Origin: DASRDS01 sp035570055
Lineage (GTDB): Bacteria > Gemmatimonadota > Gemmatimonadetes > Gemmatimonadales > Gemmatimonadaceae
Direction of reading: 5' to 3'
Length of the DNA stretch: 64,000 bases
Assembly: GCA_035570055.1 (NCBI GenBank)
Contig: DATMLM010000072.1
Location: 1-64,000, forward strand
Under the pieces are notes generated by a model, which saw only the letters and a list, made by a program, of their open reading frames with translations, had not been told where the DNA came from and ran no database searches. This document shows positions 7,642-16,339 of the stretch, in pieces. A program made the position numbers and the translations under genes. Each line of letters begins with the position of its first letter. Position 1 is the stretch's first letter.

Positions 7642-8607
7642 GTGAAGCTCGGGTTCGCCGAGCTGCAAGGCGGCACGTCGCGCGTACGCATCGTTCCCGC
7701 CCTCGGCGGCAAGATCGACGTCCTCGAGATCGCCGGGCGCCAGTGGTTGTGGTCCAATCCCGAGATACCGGCGGCCCCGCCAACCGAGGACGGCGGCCCT
7801 TACGTCGACTCGGGTGGATACGACGAGTGCTACCCGACGATCGCGGCCTGTGATGTGCCCGCGACGATCAAGAAATTCGCGGGCGTGAAACTCCCGGATC
7901 ACGGTGAGCTGTGGAGCATGCGTCCCGATGTCACGATCGAAACGTTGCCGGATGGCCAGACCGCAACGTGCGTGTGGGAGGGGCGGCGTATGCCGTACCG
8001 ATTCACTCGCACGGTGCAAGTCACGGCTGGCGGGACGATCGTGATGCGCTACGTCGCCCGCAATCTCGGCGCGGATCCGCTGCCGTTTGTCTGGTCGGCA
8101 CACCCGCTGCTCGCACTGACGCAGGACACGTGGCTCGATCTGCCAGCGGGCGCGCTGGTCCGAGCGGATTCGCGGCATGGAGAGGTCATCGGGATGTCCG
8201 ACGAATTTCGGTGGCCGCGCGCGCGACTCGAAAAGAAAATCGCCGACATGTCGTGGCCGGACGACGTCACGAAGACGTATGCGTGCAAGCTGTTCCTCAC
8301 GATGCCGGCGGGGCCTGTTGTCATCGGAGTTGAGCAGGGAGCGGCGCGACTGGAAGCGGTTTTCGATTCGACCGAGATCCCGAACTGCGCGCTCTGGATC
8401 AACCGCCGCGCTTGGAGTCCGAGCCGCAAGATCAAGCCATACGCGAACGTGTCGGTGGCGCCATGCATCGGCGCGCCGGACTCACTGACCAACGCACTCT
8501 TGCAGCCCTGGGATAGCGCGCACTGGCTCGCGCCGGGTGCCGAGCGTCGGTGGACGCTCACATGGCGCAGCGCGCCGGCTCGGGCCCAACAGTTCTCTCC
8601 GCGCTGA
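7642..8607 (+). CDS. aldose 1-epimerase-like (galactose mutarotase superfamily) protein
   Basis: 321 residues from a GTG at 7642. The beta-sandwich mutarotase pattern is visible: 'VRIVPALGGKIDVLEIAG' at the N-terminus, 'GGYDECYPTI', 'LPDHGELWSM', and 'FVWSAHPLLAL', where the histidine probably corresponds to the catalytic His of GalM. Near the end, 'CALWINRRAW' is the usual late strand. Aldose epimerases interconvert alpha and beta anomers; divergent members act on other hexose derivatives, so the substrate is open. Two 'GTGAACGG' direct repeats precede the start. The last 50 nt overlap the convergent gene at 8558-8935. Confidence 0.75.
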   Translation: MKLGFAELQGGTSRVRIVPALGGKIDVLEIAGRQWLWSNPEIPAAPPTEDGGPYVDSGGYDECYPTIAACDVPATIKKFAGVKLPDHGELWSMRPDVTIETLPDGQTATCVWEGRRMPYRFTRTVQVTAGGTIVMRYVARNLGADPLPFVWSAHPLLALTQDTWLDLPAGALVRADSRHGEVIGMSDEFRWPRARLEKKIADMSWPDDVTKTYACKLFLTMPAGPVVIGVEQGAARLEAVFDSTEIPNCALWINRRAWSPSRKIKPYANVSVAPCIGAPDSLTNALLQPWDSAHWLAPGAERRWTLTWRSAPARAQQFSPR

Positions 8608-8935
8608 GGGCGCCGTAGTACCCCTGGAGTCCCCAGTCGAGGATCTCGAGGACCAACGCGCCACCGTGGCGCCAGCCGACGCGCACGAATGCGCGGCAGA
8701 CCACGGCTTTGACGGTCGCGATCATCTCATCGACCGGTACGCCGCTGGCGTGCAACTTCGCCGCGTAGCCTCGTACGACGCGCTCCAATTCCACGCGAAC
8801 GAACCGCCGCTCGCCATCGATGCGCTGCTGCTCGGCGCCGACCGCGGAGTGATATCGGCGCGCGAGCACATCGTAGGCTCTCGCCGCTTTCTCGTAGCGC
8901 GCCAGCGCTTCCAGTCCATATTCGAGTGCTTGCAT
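8558..8935 (-). CDS. hypothetical small alpha-helical protein
   Basis: 125 residues from the ATG at 8935. The sequence looks helical and protein-like ('QALEYGLEALARYEKAARAYDVLARRY', 'RVELERVVRGYAAKLHASGVPVDEMI'), while the plus-strand frame across it reads like an antisense shadow. No family recognised. It overlaps the 3' end of the epimerase-like gene by 50 nt, and its start lies only 16 nt from the divergent start at 8952. Confidence 0.55.
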   Translation of the reverse strand: MQALEYGLEALARYEKAARAYDVLARRYHSAVGAEQQRIDGERRFVRVELERVVRGYAAKLHASGVPVDEMIATVKAVVCRAFVRVGWRHGGALVLEILDWGLQGYYGALSAERTVGPEPARCAM

Positions 8936-8939
8936 ATTG

Positions 8940-8945
8940 TATCTT
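8940..8945 (+). promoter_or_regulatory. -10-like TATCTT for the gene at 8952
   Basis: TATCTT ends 6 nt before the ATG at 8952. It lies inside the 16-nt gap to the divergent gene, so both promoters must overlap the opposite coding regions. Confidence 0.45.
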
Positions 8946-8951
8946 TGGACG

Positions 8952-9419
8952 ATGCTTCCTTTCCGGTTCGTTAAGACGAAGGACGCCCAGGTCGGTGGCC
9001 CGGCCCAAGTGACCACGACGCACGAACTGTGCGAAGGATTGGTGCGGCTCGACGGTGATGCATTGGTGTTTCAGGTTTTGGTCACTCGCACCGTGACCCG
9101 AGTCGGTGGGGCGAGTGTTCGCACTGACCGTTCCACCGAACCCGTGCGTGAGATTCGGGTGCCGATCGGGTCACTCTCCTCGATTCGCGCGCGGCGCCGT
9201 GGTTGGCTGCGGCGGCGCGAGCTGATGATCATCGCGCGCGATCTCAAGGCGTTCATCGATGTTCCCGGCGCCCGCGCGCAGGAGCTCAAGATCCCGGTCG
9301 CTCGCGAGCACGCCGATGAGGCCGCCGAGTTCGTTGGAACCGTCGAGCTGGCAATGGCGGATCATGCCCTCAAGCTCGCCGAGTCCGGCGGGCTTCCCGA
9401 GCTCCGCGCCGGGTCGTGA
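8952..9419 (+). CDS. hypothetical protein, possible small beta-rich domain
   Basis: 155 residues; the start is the ATG after TATCTT. Visible are an N-terminal 'VKTKDAQVGGPAQVTTTHELCEGLVRLDGDALVFQVLVTR' beta-rich stretch, 'EPVREIRVPIGSLSSI' followed by a basic loop 'RARRRGWLRRRELMIIARD', and a C-terminal helix 'EHADEAAEFVGTVELAM'. The succession resembles a PH-like fold, but I do not recognise a family. No signal peptide or membrane helix. No operon partner downstream. Confidence 0.6.
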   Translation: MLPFRFVKTKDAQVGGPAQVTTTHELCEGLVRLDGDALVFQVLVTRTVTRVGGASVRTDRSTEPVREIRVPIGSLSSIRARRRGWLRRRELMIIARDLKAFIDVPGARAQELKIPVAREHADEAAEFVGTVELAMADHALKLAESGGLPELRAGS

Positions 9420-9712
9420 TCCTACGTGGTGTCAGTTCGCGTATTTCGATGCGGACATCGCGAGCAAAGTTGCTGACGATCGACTGACGGCGTTGCGCAG
9501 GTTGGGTCGAAATCCGGAGGACGACCTTGAGCCTGCATGTCATGTCAGGAGTGGCCATGCGCTATGGTACCGCCATGTGTGGCGTCGGTCGAGCGCAACG
9601 AAAGCCACCGCGAGTACGCCTCATTCCCAACCACTCTGCAGACAACCACGGAGAGGAATCCTGGGGATTAGTCGCCGTAACTCCCCTCTGGCGCTGCCTT
9701 TAGTTCCCTGGC
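9420..9712. other. intergenic stretch without a recognised gene
   Basis: About 290 nt between the hypothetical gene and the XRE regulator. Frames on both strands are short or read like shadows. A TAGTTC hexamer (9701-9706) lies 6 nt before the GTG at 9713. Nothing else identifiable. Confidence 0.4.
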
Positions 9713-10009
9713 GTGCCCCGAACGACGCTGAAGTTGGACCACATCGTCGGAGCGTTGCAACGGCTTCGGACGGAGCGCGATCTCTCGCAAGAGAAGTTGG
9801 CGGAGGTCTCCGACGTCGACCGCACGACGGTCGGCAAGATCGAGCGCAAGAAGCAGTCGCCGACGCTATTGACGGTCGATCATCTCCTGGTGGCGATGGA
9901 CGTGACCTGGGCAGAGTTCGGAACGGCGCTCGACCATGAGCGGACCGGCGTCAGTGGAAGTCGTGCCGCTGGGCGTGTTCGGCTCCGACCGGGGCCGTCA
10001 AAACGGTAA
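9713..10009 (+). CDS. XRE-family helix-turn-helix transcriptional regulator
   Basis: 98 residues from GTG. A Cro/CI-type HTH spans roughly residues 8-68: 'IVGALQRLRTERDLSQEKLAEVSDVDRTTVGKIERKKQSPTLLTVDHLL', with the recognition helix around 'DRTTVGKIE'. No effector or peptidase domain, so it is a minimal DNA-binding protein. The last 59 nt run into the 3' end of dnaE2 on the other strand. Target unknown; dnaE2 is a neighbour, but convergent, so control of it is not implied. Confidence 0.8.
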   Translation: MPRTTLKLDHIVGALQRLRTERDLSQEKLAEVSDVDRTTVGKIERKKQSPTLLTVDHLLVAMDVTWAEFGTALDHERTGVSGSRAAGRVRLRPGPSKR

Positions 10010-13000
10010 ATCGCTCAGCGCGAAGATTGACGACGCCGTCCTCGATCTGCAGCACGCCGCGCACGAGCAAGATCGGCGTGCGCGAGATGAGTAACGCTTG
10101 GCGCTCGAACCGCTTCGGCGTCACGACGACGTTGATCGTGCCGGTCTCGTCTTCGAGCGTCAAAAAGACGAACCCCTTGGCCGTGCCGGGCCGCTGGCGG
10201 CAGATGACGAGGCCCGCGGCCGCGATCGACTCGCCGTCCTTCCCTCGCGCCGCGATATCGCGCGCGGTGCGGACGCCGTTGAGTCGTACCGTCTCCCGGA
10301 GATTGATCATCGGGTGCCCGTTGAGCGACAAGCCAGTCGTGCGGTAGTCGGCTGCCGTCAGCTCGTAGGGCTCCATCGGTGGCAACACCGGTGGCGCGGC
10401 GACTGGGCGGTGCACGACGAGCGGGCCGCCGGTTCCACGCAGCGCCTCGAGCACATTCCATAAGGCCTCACGCCGAGTCCCGCCGACCATCGTATCAAAC
10501 GCCCCGGCCTCGGCGAGTTGCCGCACCGCTCTCCTATCGAGCCTCACCCGCCGCACAAAATCCTCGACCGACACGAACGGGCCCGCGGCTCGCGCGCGCG
10601 CCAACTCGGCCTTGGCCGCGCTGCCGAGCCCGCGGACGCAACGCAATCCGAGACGTGTGGCCGGCGGGCCCTCGGCAGTGCGCTCTAACGTCGAGTCCCA
10701 ATCCGAGTGTGTGAGATCAATCGGGCGAACCTCGACGCCATGATGTCGCGCGTCTTCGACGAGCGTCCCCGCGGCGTAGAACCCCATAGGCTGTGCATTG
10801 AGAATCGCCGCCAGAAATTCCGGGGCGTAATAGTAGCGGAGATAGGCGGACGCATACACGAGCAGCGCAAAACTCGCGGCGTGCGACTCCGGAAAGCCGT
10901 AATCCGCGAACCCGTTGATCTGCTTGTAAATGCGCTCGGCGAGATCGGACGCGATGCCATTCCTGGTCATGCCGTCGACGAGCGCATCGTGTATCGCCGC
11001 CATCTTCTCGCGCGAGCGCTTGTGCCCCATCGCCCGACGGAGATTGTCGGCTTCGCTCGGAGAAAATCCCGCGCAGGAGATCGCGACCTGCATGCCCTGC
11101 TCTTGAAACAGCGGCACGCCGAGCGTGCGCTCGAGAATCGGACGCAGCTTGGGGTGCGGATACGTGACATCCTCGACGCCGGCCCGGCGGCGCAGATACG
11201 GATGCACCATGTCGCCCTGGATGGGCCCCGGGCGAATGATCGCGACTTCGATGACGAGATCGTAGAAGCAGCGCGGTTGCAACCGCGGCAGCGTCTGCAT
11301 CTGCGCGCGACTCTCGATCTGGAACACGCCGATCGTGTCCGCGCGGCTGATGCTCTCATAGACGCGTGTGTCGAACATGTCGAGTTGCGAGAAATCAATC
11401 GTGACCCCGCGGGTCTCCTTGATGTACGTGATGCAATCCTGGAGCAGCGTCAGCATGCCCAGCCCAAGCAGATCGATCTTGATCAATCCCGCGCCATCCA
11501 AGTCATCGCGCTCCCACTGGATCACCGTGCGGTCGGGCATCGACGCGGGCTCGATGGGGACGACGGTCGATAACGGCTCCTCGGTGAGCACGAACCCGCC
11601 GACATGGATCGATCGATGCCGCGGCAGCTGATCGAGTCCTTCGACGACATCGGCCAGGAGTTTGACCCGGCGATCGTCGGGATCGAGTCCGGCCTGCGTC
11701 AACACGTCATCGGCGCCCTCGGTTCTCGGCCGGATCGACGTCGTCGGATCGCGACCGACGCCCTCCATCGTCGGTGCCTCGGCTCCGCGCAGCGTCGCGG
11801 CGGTTTGCTTGGCCGAGAACCGGTCGCTGACATCGGCGAGCGCGCCGGCTTGCGCGACGGAGAATCCGAACACGCGCGCGGCATCGCGGACCGCCGAGCG
11901 GCCACGATACGTGATCTGCTCGCAGACCATGGCGGCGTGCTCGCGGCCATATCGGGTATACACGTACTGAATGACGCGCTCGCGTTCGCGGTGCGCGAAG
12001 TCGAGATCGATGTCGGGCGGCTCTTTGCGGCCTTCACTCAAGAAGCGCTCGAACAGGAGGCCCATCTTGATGGGATCGACCGCGGTAATGCCGAGGCAAT
12101 AGCAGACGGCCGAGTTCGCGGCCGAGCCACGACCTTGCGCCAGGATGCCTTCCTCGCGTGCGAACCGCATGATGTCCCAGACGATGAGGAAGAACCCCGC
12201 GTAGCCGAGTTGCTTGATCATCGCGAGCTCGTGCTGAATCTGGCGCTGGTGCTTCTCGGTCCGATCGGTGCCCCACCGCTCGGTTGCTCCACGCTCGACC
12301 AGCTCGGCGAGATAGGCATCGGGCTCGTCGACCGGAAACTTGGGCAGCGTCGGTTCGAGTTGCGCCAACCGAAACGCGCAGCGTTCGGCGATGGCGAGCG
12401 TCGATCGCATCCCGGTGGCATCGGGCCACTGACGCCGGATCTCGGCCGCGCTCTTGAGATACCATTCGGCGTTCGGCTTGAGACGCGTCCCCATCTCGTC
12501 GAGGGTCGTCGAGTGCCGCAGACTCGACAACACGTCGTGCACGAGCGCCAGCCGCGACTCGGCGTAGTGCACGTCGTTCGTGACGACCCAGGGAACGCCG
12601 AGCGCCCGCGCGATCGGAATCAGGCCGCGCACGATCTGGCGCTCTTCGGGAAGCCCGTGATTCCAGCACTCGACGCCGAAGTGCTCGCGGCCGAAGATGT
12701 CGAGCAGCGTCCCGGCCGCGGCTTTCGCGACGTGCGGCCCATCGGCGACGAGCGCCGACGGCACCCAGCCGCGCGGGCACCCCGTGAGTGCCGTGAGCCC
12801 GGCGGCGTGCCGCGCGACGAGATCGAGGGACACCGACGGTTGGCCGCGCGGCGAGTCCATCCGGCCGCGCGTGATCAGCGTCGAGAGGTTGCCGTATCCC
12901 TCGCGCGTTTCCGCCAGCAGCACGAGATGATGCGCGCCGACCGTGAGCTCGGCGCCGATGATCGGCTTGAATCCATCGATCTCTTGTGCGGCCTGCGCGA

Positions 13001-13148
13001 AGCGAACAAACCCGCCCAGCTCATCGTGATCGGTCAGTGCCAGGGCTTTATACCCAAGCGCTGCAGCTTGGCCGACGAGTGTCTCAGGTGACGCGGCACC
13101 ATCGAGCAGGGAGAAAGCTGAGTGGCAGTGAAGTTCTACGTAATCCAT
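9951..13148 (-). CDS. dnaE2: error-prone DNA polymerase III alpha-type subunit DnaE2
   Basis: 1065 residues from the ATG at 13148. The protein begins with a PHP domain ('MDYVELHCHSAFSLLDGA'), then the Pol3 catalytic core ('GRGSAANSAVCYCLGIT', 'PPDIDLDF', 'RYGREHAAMVCEQITYR') and a C-terminal OB-fold ('GKDGESIAAAGLVICRQRPGT', 'FVFLTLEDETGTINVVV'). DnaE2 does SOS-linked translesion synthesis with ImuA (ImuA') and ImuB; those genes are here at 44978-47042 instead of beside it. The start is favoured over the longer 13190 option because TATCTT lies 7 nt upstream and the PHP domain begins at once. The 3' end overlaps the XRE gene. Confidence 0.9.
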   Translation of the reverse strand: MDYVELHCHSAFSLLDGAASPETLVGQAAALGYKALALTDHDELGGFVRFAQAAQEIDGFKPIIGAELTVGAHHLVLLAETREGYGNLSTLITRGRMDSPRGQPSVSLDLVARHAAGLTALTGCPRGWVPSALVADGPHVAKAAAGTLLDIFGREHFGVECWNHGLPEERQIVRGLIPIARALGVPWVVTNDVHYAESRLALVHDVLSSLRHSTTLDEMGTRLKPNAEWYLKSAAEIRRQWPDATGMRSTLAIAERCAFRLAQLEPTLPKFPVDEPDAYLAELVERGATERWGTDRTEKHQRQIQHELAMIKQLGYAGFFLIVWDIMRFAREEGILAQGRGSAANSAVCYCLGITAVDPIKMGLLFERFLSEGRKEPPDIDLDFAHRERERVIQYVYTRYGREHAAMVCEQITYRGRSAVRDAARVFGFSVAQAGALADVSDRFSAKQTAATLRGAEAPTMEGVGRDPTTSIRPRTEGADDVLTQAGLDPDDRRVKLLADVVEGLDQLPRHRSIHVGGFVLTEEPLSTVVPIEPASMPDRTVIQWERDDLDGAGLIKIDLLGLGMLTLLQDCITYIKETRGVTIDFSQLDMFDTRVYESISRADTIGVFQIESRAQMQTLPRLQPRCFYDLVIEVAIIRPGPIQGDMVHPYLRRRAGVEDVTYPHPKLRPILERTLGVPLFQEQGMQVAISCAGFSPSEADNLRRAMGHKRSREKMAAIHDALVDGMTRNGIASDLAERIYKQINGFADYGFPESHAASFALLVYASAYLRYYYAPEFLAAILNAQPMGFYAAGTLVEDARHHGVEVRPIDLTHSDWDSTLERTAEGPPATRLGLRCVRGLGSAAKAELARARAAGPFVSVEDFVRRVRLDRRAVRQLAEAGAFDTMVGGTRREALWNVLEALRGTGGPLVVHRPVAAPPVLPPMEPYELTAADYRTTGLSLNGHPMINLRETVRLNGVRTARDIAARGKDGESIAAAGLVICRQRPGTAKGFVFLTLEDETGTINVVVTPKRFERQALLISRTPILLVRGVLQIEDGVVNLRAERFTVLTAPVGAEHAQRHDFH

Positions 13149-13155
13149 GTACCCG

Positions 13156-13161
13156 AAGATA
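13156..13161 (-). promoter_or_regulatory. -10-like TATCTT, 7 nt before the dnaE2 ATG
   Basis: On the minus strand TATCTT is followed by CGGGTAC and ATG. Just upstream is TTGTTTCGGCA, which resembles TTTGTTCGG before the radical SAM gene at 43921. No known LexA palindrome was recognised. Confidence 0.45.
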
Positions 13162-13292
13162 TGCCGAAACAAGCGAACCGGAAGTCCCACTCATGAACAC
13201 AGGCGCGACTACGTCGCGCACTGTAAAGAGTTATTACCCAATCAGTTAGCCGATATAGCCAGCGAGGCATACGGCTTTCTATACGAGCGACC

Positions 13293-15707
13293 ATGGACGC
13301 ACTCTTTCAGGACCTCCGGACGGCCATGCGCAGCCTCCGAGCGACGCCAGGGTTCACGGCTGCCGTCGCCGGCACGCTGGCGATCGCGATCGGCGCCAAC
13401 ACGCTGATTTTCAGCGTCGTCAATGGCGTACTGCTCAATCCACTGGCGTTCCGATCGCCAGAGGGCTTGGTGGCCGTGGCGAGCCCGAATGGCCACTCGA
13501 ACGCCGTCTCACCTCCGGATTTCCGGGACTGGAGAGAGCAAGTCCATCGACTGAGCGCCATCGCCGCGTACGACCCGGAAACCGTGAACCTGACGGGGAT
13601 CGCGCAGCCGGTCCGTCTCAAATCGGCGAACGTCAGCGCCAACTGGTTCTCGCTGCTCGGCGTTGCCGTCGAGCACGGACGAGCGTTCGCGCCAGAGGAT
13701 GATCAGGTCGACCCGGCAAAGGTCGTGATCCTGAGCGACGCACTCTGGCGGTCGCGATTCGGCGCGGATCCCGCGACGATCGGTCGCACGCTCGATCTCG
13801 ATAGCAAGCCGTACACGGTGATCGGGATCGCGCCGCCGACCCTGCGATATCCCGACAATCCCGACCTCTGGATGCCGGTGACCTTCTCGCAGCAGGCGCT
13901 GAGCGAGGACGGCCGGGGTGCGCATTTTCTCGGGATCATTGGCCGCCTCGCGCCGGGCGCGACGTTCGCCGGCGCCCAGCAAGAGTTCGTGACGGTCACC
14001 GACCGGCTCATCGCGCAACACATGCTCCATGACGGAGGCTTTCACTACACGCTGACGCCGCTTCAGGAGCAGATCGTGGGCAGCTCACGCCATGCGATCC
14101 TCATTCTGTTCGGCGCGGTCGGCTGCGTGCTGCTCATCGCCTGCGCGAATGTCGCCAACTTGCTCCTCGTCCGCGCGACCGGGAGAGCGAATGAGATCAG
14201 CGTACGCATCGCCCTCGGCGCGAGCCGTTTTGCGCTCATGCGCCAACTGCTCACCGAAAGTGGCCTGCTCGCCTTCCTCGGCGGCGCCTGCGGCATCTTG
14301 CTCGCATCCGCCGGCATTCAATTCCTGGCGGCGACGCACCCCGGCAATCTGCCGCGACTGGATGAAGTCACGCTGAGCACGCGCGTGCTGCTGTTCACGC
14401 TCGTCACGGCCACCCTGAGCGGTCTCGTGTTCGGCATCCTGCCCGCGATGCAGACCTCGTTCAAGGCGGACATGCGGGGCGCGAGCGCGCACCGCCGGTC
14501 CAGTCGCCTGCGTGGCGGCCTGGTGATCGCCGAGACAGCGCTTGCCGTGTTGCTGCTCTTGGGCGCCGGCCTCCTGACCAAGAGCTTCGTGCGCACGATG
14601 GCGGTCGATCCGGGATTCGTGCCGGAGCACGTCGTGCGATTCGACGTGAATCTCCCCGACGCACAATACAAGTCGTGGGCGCAGCTGCGCGGCTTCACGC
14701 ACGGCGTCCTCGGAAATCTCGAGCGCCTGCCGGGCACGGTGGCCGCGGCGGCGGCGTTCGGCGTCCCGTTCGGTGATGTCGGCGCGCGGAGCACCTTGCA
14801 CATTACCGGGCGTCCGCCCGATCCGCCCGACCACAAGTCCGTCGCCTACGTGCAGATCGTCACGCCGAAATACTTCTCGGCGATGGGCATTCCAGTTCGC
14901 CGAGGCCGCACGTTCACGGATGGGGATCGTCCAGGGGGTCACCAGGTCATCGTCGTGAATGAATCGCTCGCCAAGCAATACTTCGCCGGCGAGGATCCGA
15001 TCGGAAAGACGATGACCGTTGGATGGACGGTCGACTCATCCGGGCGGGGAGTGGACACGGTCACGATGGGCGGAGAGATCGTCGGTATCGTCGGCGACAC
15101 GAAAACCAGCGATCTCAAGGCGAACGCCAGCCCGGCGGTCTACGCGGCGTACGATCAGATGTCGATCGGCTACGAGACATTCGTCGTGCGCACGACGGCG
15201 GCGCCCGGCACGGTGCTGCGCGCTGCGCCGCAGGCCGTGGCCCAGGTCGACCCGACGATTCCGTTGTTCGCCGCCGGCACGTTCGTCGAGTCCGTCCGTC
15301 AATCCGTCGCTGCCCCGCGTCTCTACGCCACCGTGGTCGGCGCCTTCGCTCTCGTCGCACTGATCCTGGCCATTATCGGGATCTACGGCGTGCTCGCCTA
15401 CTCGGTCCGCGAGCGCCGCCGCGAGCTTGGCATCCGCGTCGCCCTCGGCGCCCGCGAGGCACAAGTCGTCGGCATGGTCGTGGGCCAGGGCGTGCGTCTC
15501 GCCGGCGCGGGATTGGTGCTGGGGTTCGCGGTGGCCCTCATGGGCGGCCGGGTGCTCGCCACGCTCCTCTATGGGGTTCGGCCCGACGATCCGCCGACGT
15601 ACGAGGCCGTGTCGGTGGCGCTGCTCGCCGTCGCGGCGCTCGCCTCGTGGCTCCCCGCGCGCCGCGCCGCGGTCATCGATCCCGTCATCGCCATGCGGCC
15701 GGAGTAG
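13293..15707 (+). CDS. ADOP-type (duplicated orphan permease) FtsX/MacB-family transporter protein
   Basis: 804 residues. Two copies of the MacB-type unit lie in one chain: an N-terminal helix ('RATPGFTAAVAGTLAIAIGANTLIFSVVNGVLL') with a periplasmic MacB_PCD domain ('VSANWFSLLGVAVEHGRAF', 'VVILSDALWRSRFG'), three membrane helices from about residue 270, a second periplasmic domain, and three more helices at the C-terminus ('ALVALILAIIGIYGVLAYSVRERRRELGIRVALGA'). This layout is that of acidobacterial-type duplicated orphan permeases, which have no ATPase beside them; none is adjacent here on this strand. The substrate is unknown. It is followed 11 nt later by secreted paralogue 4. Confidence 0.88.
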   Translation: MDALFQDLRTAMRSLRATPGFTAAVAGTLAIAIGANTLIFSVVNGVLLNPLAFRSPEGLVAVASPNGHSNAVSPPDFRDWREQVHRLSAIAAYDPETVNLTGIAQPVRLKSANVSANWFSLLGVAVEHGRAFAPEDDQVDPAKVVILSDALWRSRFGADPATIGRTLDLDSKPYTVIGIAPPTLRYPDNPDLWMPVTFSQQALSEDGRGAHFLGIIGRLAPGATFAGAQQEFVTVTDRLIAQHMLHDGGFHYTLTPLQEQIVGSSRHAILILFGAVGCVLLIACANVANLLLVRATGRANEISVRIALGASRFALMRQLLTESGLLAFLGGACGILLASAGIQFLAATHPGNLPRLDEVTLSTRVLLFTLVTATLSGLVFGILPAMQTSFKADMRGASAHRRSSRLRGGLVIAETALAVLLLLGAGLLTKSFVRTMAVDPGFVPEHVVRFDVNLPDAQYKSWAQLRGFTHGVLGNLERLPGTVAAAAAFGVPFGDVGARSTLHITGRPPDPPDHKSVAYVQIVTPKYFSAMGIPVRRGRTFTDGDRPGGHQVIVVNESLAKQYFAGEDPIGKTMTVGWTVDSSGRGVDTVTMGGEIVGIVGDTKTSDLKANASPAVYAAYDQMSIGYETFVVRTTAAPGTVLRAAPQAVAQVDPTIPLFAAGTFVESVRQSVAAPRLYATVVGAFALVALILAIIGIYGVLAYSVRERRRELGIRVALGAREAQVVGMVVGQGVRLAGAGLVLGFAVALMGGRVLATLLYGVRPDDPPTYEAVSVALLAVAALASWLPARRAAVIDPVIAMRPE

Positions 15708-15710
15708 ATT
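15705..15710 (+). promoter_or_regulatory. -10-like TAGATT for the gene at 15719
   Basis: TAGATT overlaps the TAG stop of the ADOP permease and ends 8 nt before the ATG at 15719. Confidence 0.45.
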
Positions 15711-15718
15711 GTGCGAAT

Positions 15719-16339
15719 ATGCGGCGGCATGCGGGAGGGTTGGCCGCAACATTGCTGATCGCGGCCTGCGTGGGCGATCAGTCGAGCGGGCCGTTGCCAC
15801 CGGCGCTGACGACGGCGCAGTTGGCGGTGCACTACGATTCGTTGGCGGGGGCGCTCTCGCCGTCGGACTCCCGCATCCATTGGCTCCAGCAGATCGACAA
15901 TGGCCTGGCGTTCGGCGCCCCCCGGACGCCGGTCGAGATCGATGTCGCCGGCCAGACCACCATCTATTGGGCCGTTGCGTACGCGACGATCACCCCGCTC
16001 CAGGCACGAGTGGACTCGACGTACGTGCTCGTGGCGTGGACCGGCGATCTCACGCCGTTCAGCTTTCTCGAGGTCACCATCGCCTACGTGGGCGACACGG
16101 CCGAGTCGCAAGTCGTGTACTACGCGGACAGCACCGCGCGTGGCCTCACCGGATCCAATGTGGTCGCGGATGTGCAGGGCGTCGTCGTCCGGGGCGCGTG
16201 CACGCCGGTGACGCTGGTGCATCTCTACACGCTGCCTGGCGCGTGTACGCTCATGACCGTGCAGCTCGGCTATCAGAGCTCGATCAACGGGATGCCCTTC
16301 CGCGCGATGGCGGGGGTGCGGTTGACCCCGGCCGGCTAG
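15719..16339 (+). CDS. secreted protein of unknown function, paralogue 4 (detached copy)
   Basis: 206 residues. The lipobox-like signal end is 'LLIAACVGDQ'. The mature part has the family blocks 'TAQLAVHYDSLAGAL', 'RIHWLQQIDNGLAFGAPRTPVEI', 'YVLVAWTG', 'VVYYADSTARGL' and the cysteines of 'RGACTPV...LPGACTLM'. It is the same family as the three tandem genes at 4326-6392, but lies about 9 kb away, behind the ADOP permease. The start is placed at the ATG directly before the signal sequence. Function unknown. Confidence 0.7.
   Translation: MRRHAGGLAATLLIAACVGDQSSGPLPPALTTAQLAVHYDSLAGALSPSDSRIHWLQQIDNGLAFGAPRTPVEIDVAGQTTIYWAVAYATITPLQARVDSTYVLVAWTGDLTPFSFLEVTIAYVGDTAESQVVYYADSTARGLTGSNVVADVQGVVVRGACTPVTLVHLYTLPGACTLMTVQLGYQSSINGMPFRAMAGVRLTPAG

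Noticed and set aside
6396..7757. 453-codon minus-strand frame opposite ispH
   Set aside because: Shadow frame rich in Arg, Asp and His; ispH on the plus strand has all catalytic motifs.
8537..8974. plus-strand frame across the small gene at 8558-8935
   Set aside because: Lacks helix or strand periodicity and would overlap two starts; the minus-strand frame looks more protein-like.
11604..13091. 495-codon open frame on the plus strand opposite dnaE2
   Set aside because: Antisense shadow of a long GC-rich gene: its composition is Arg/Glu/Asp/Ala rich without domains, while the minus strand encodes a clear DnaE2.
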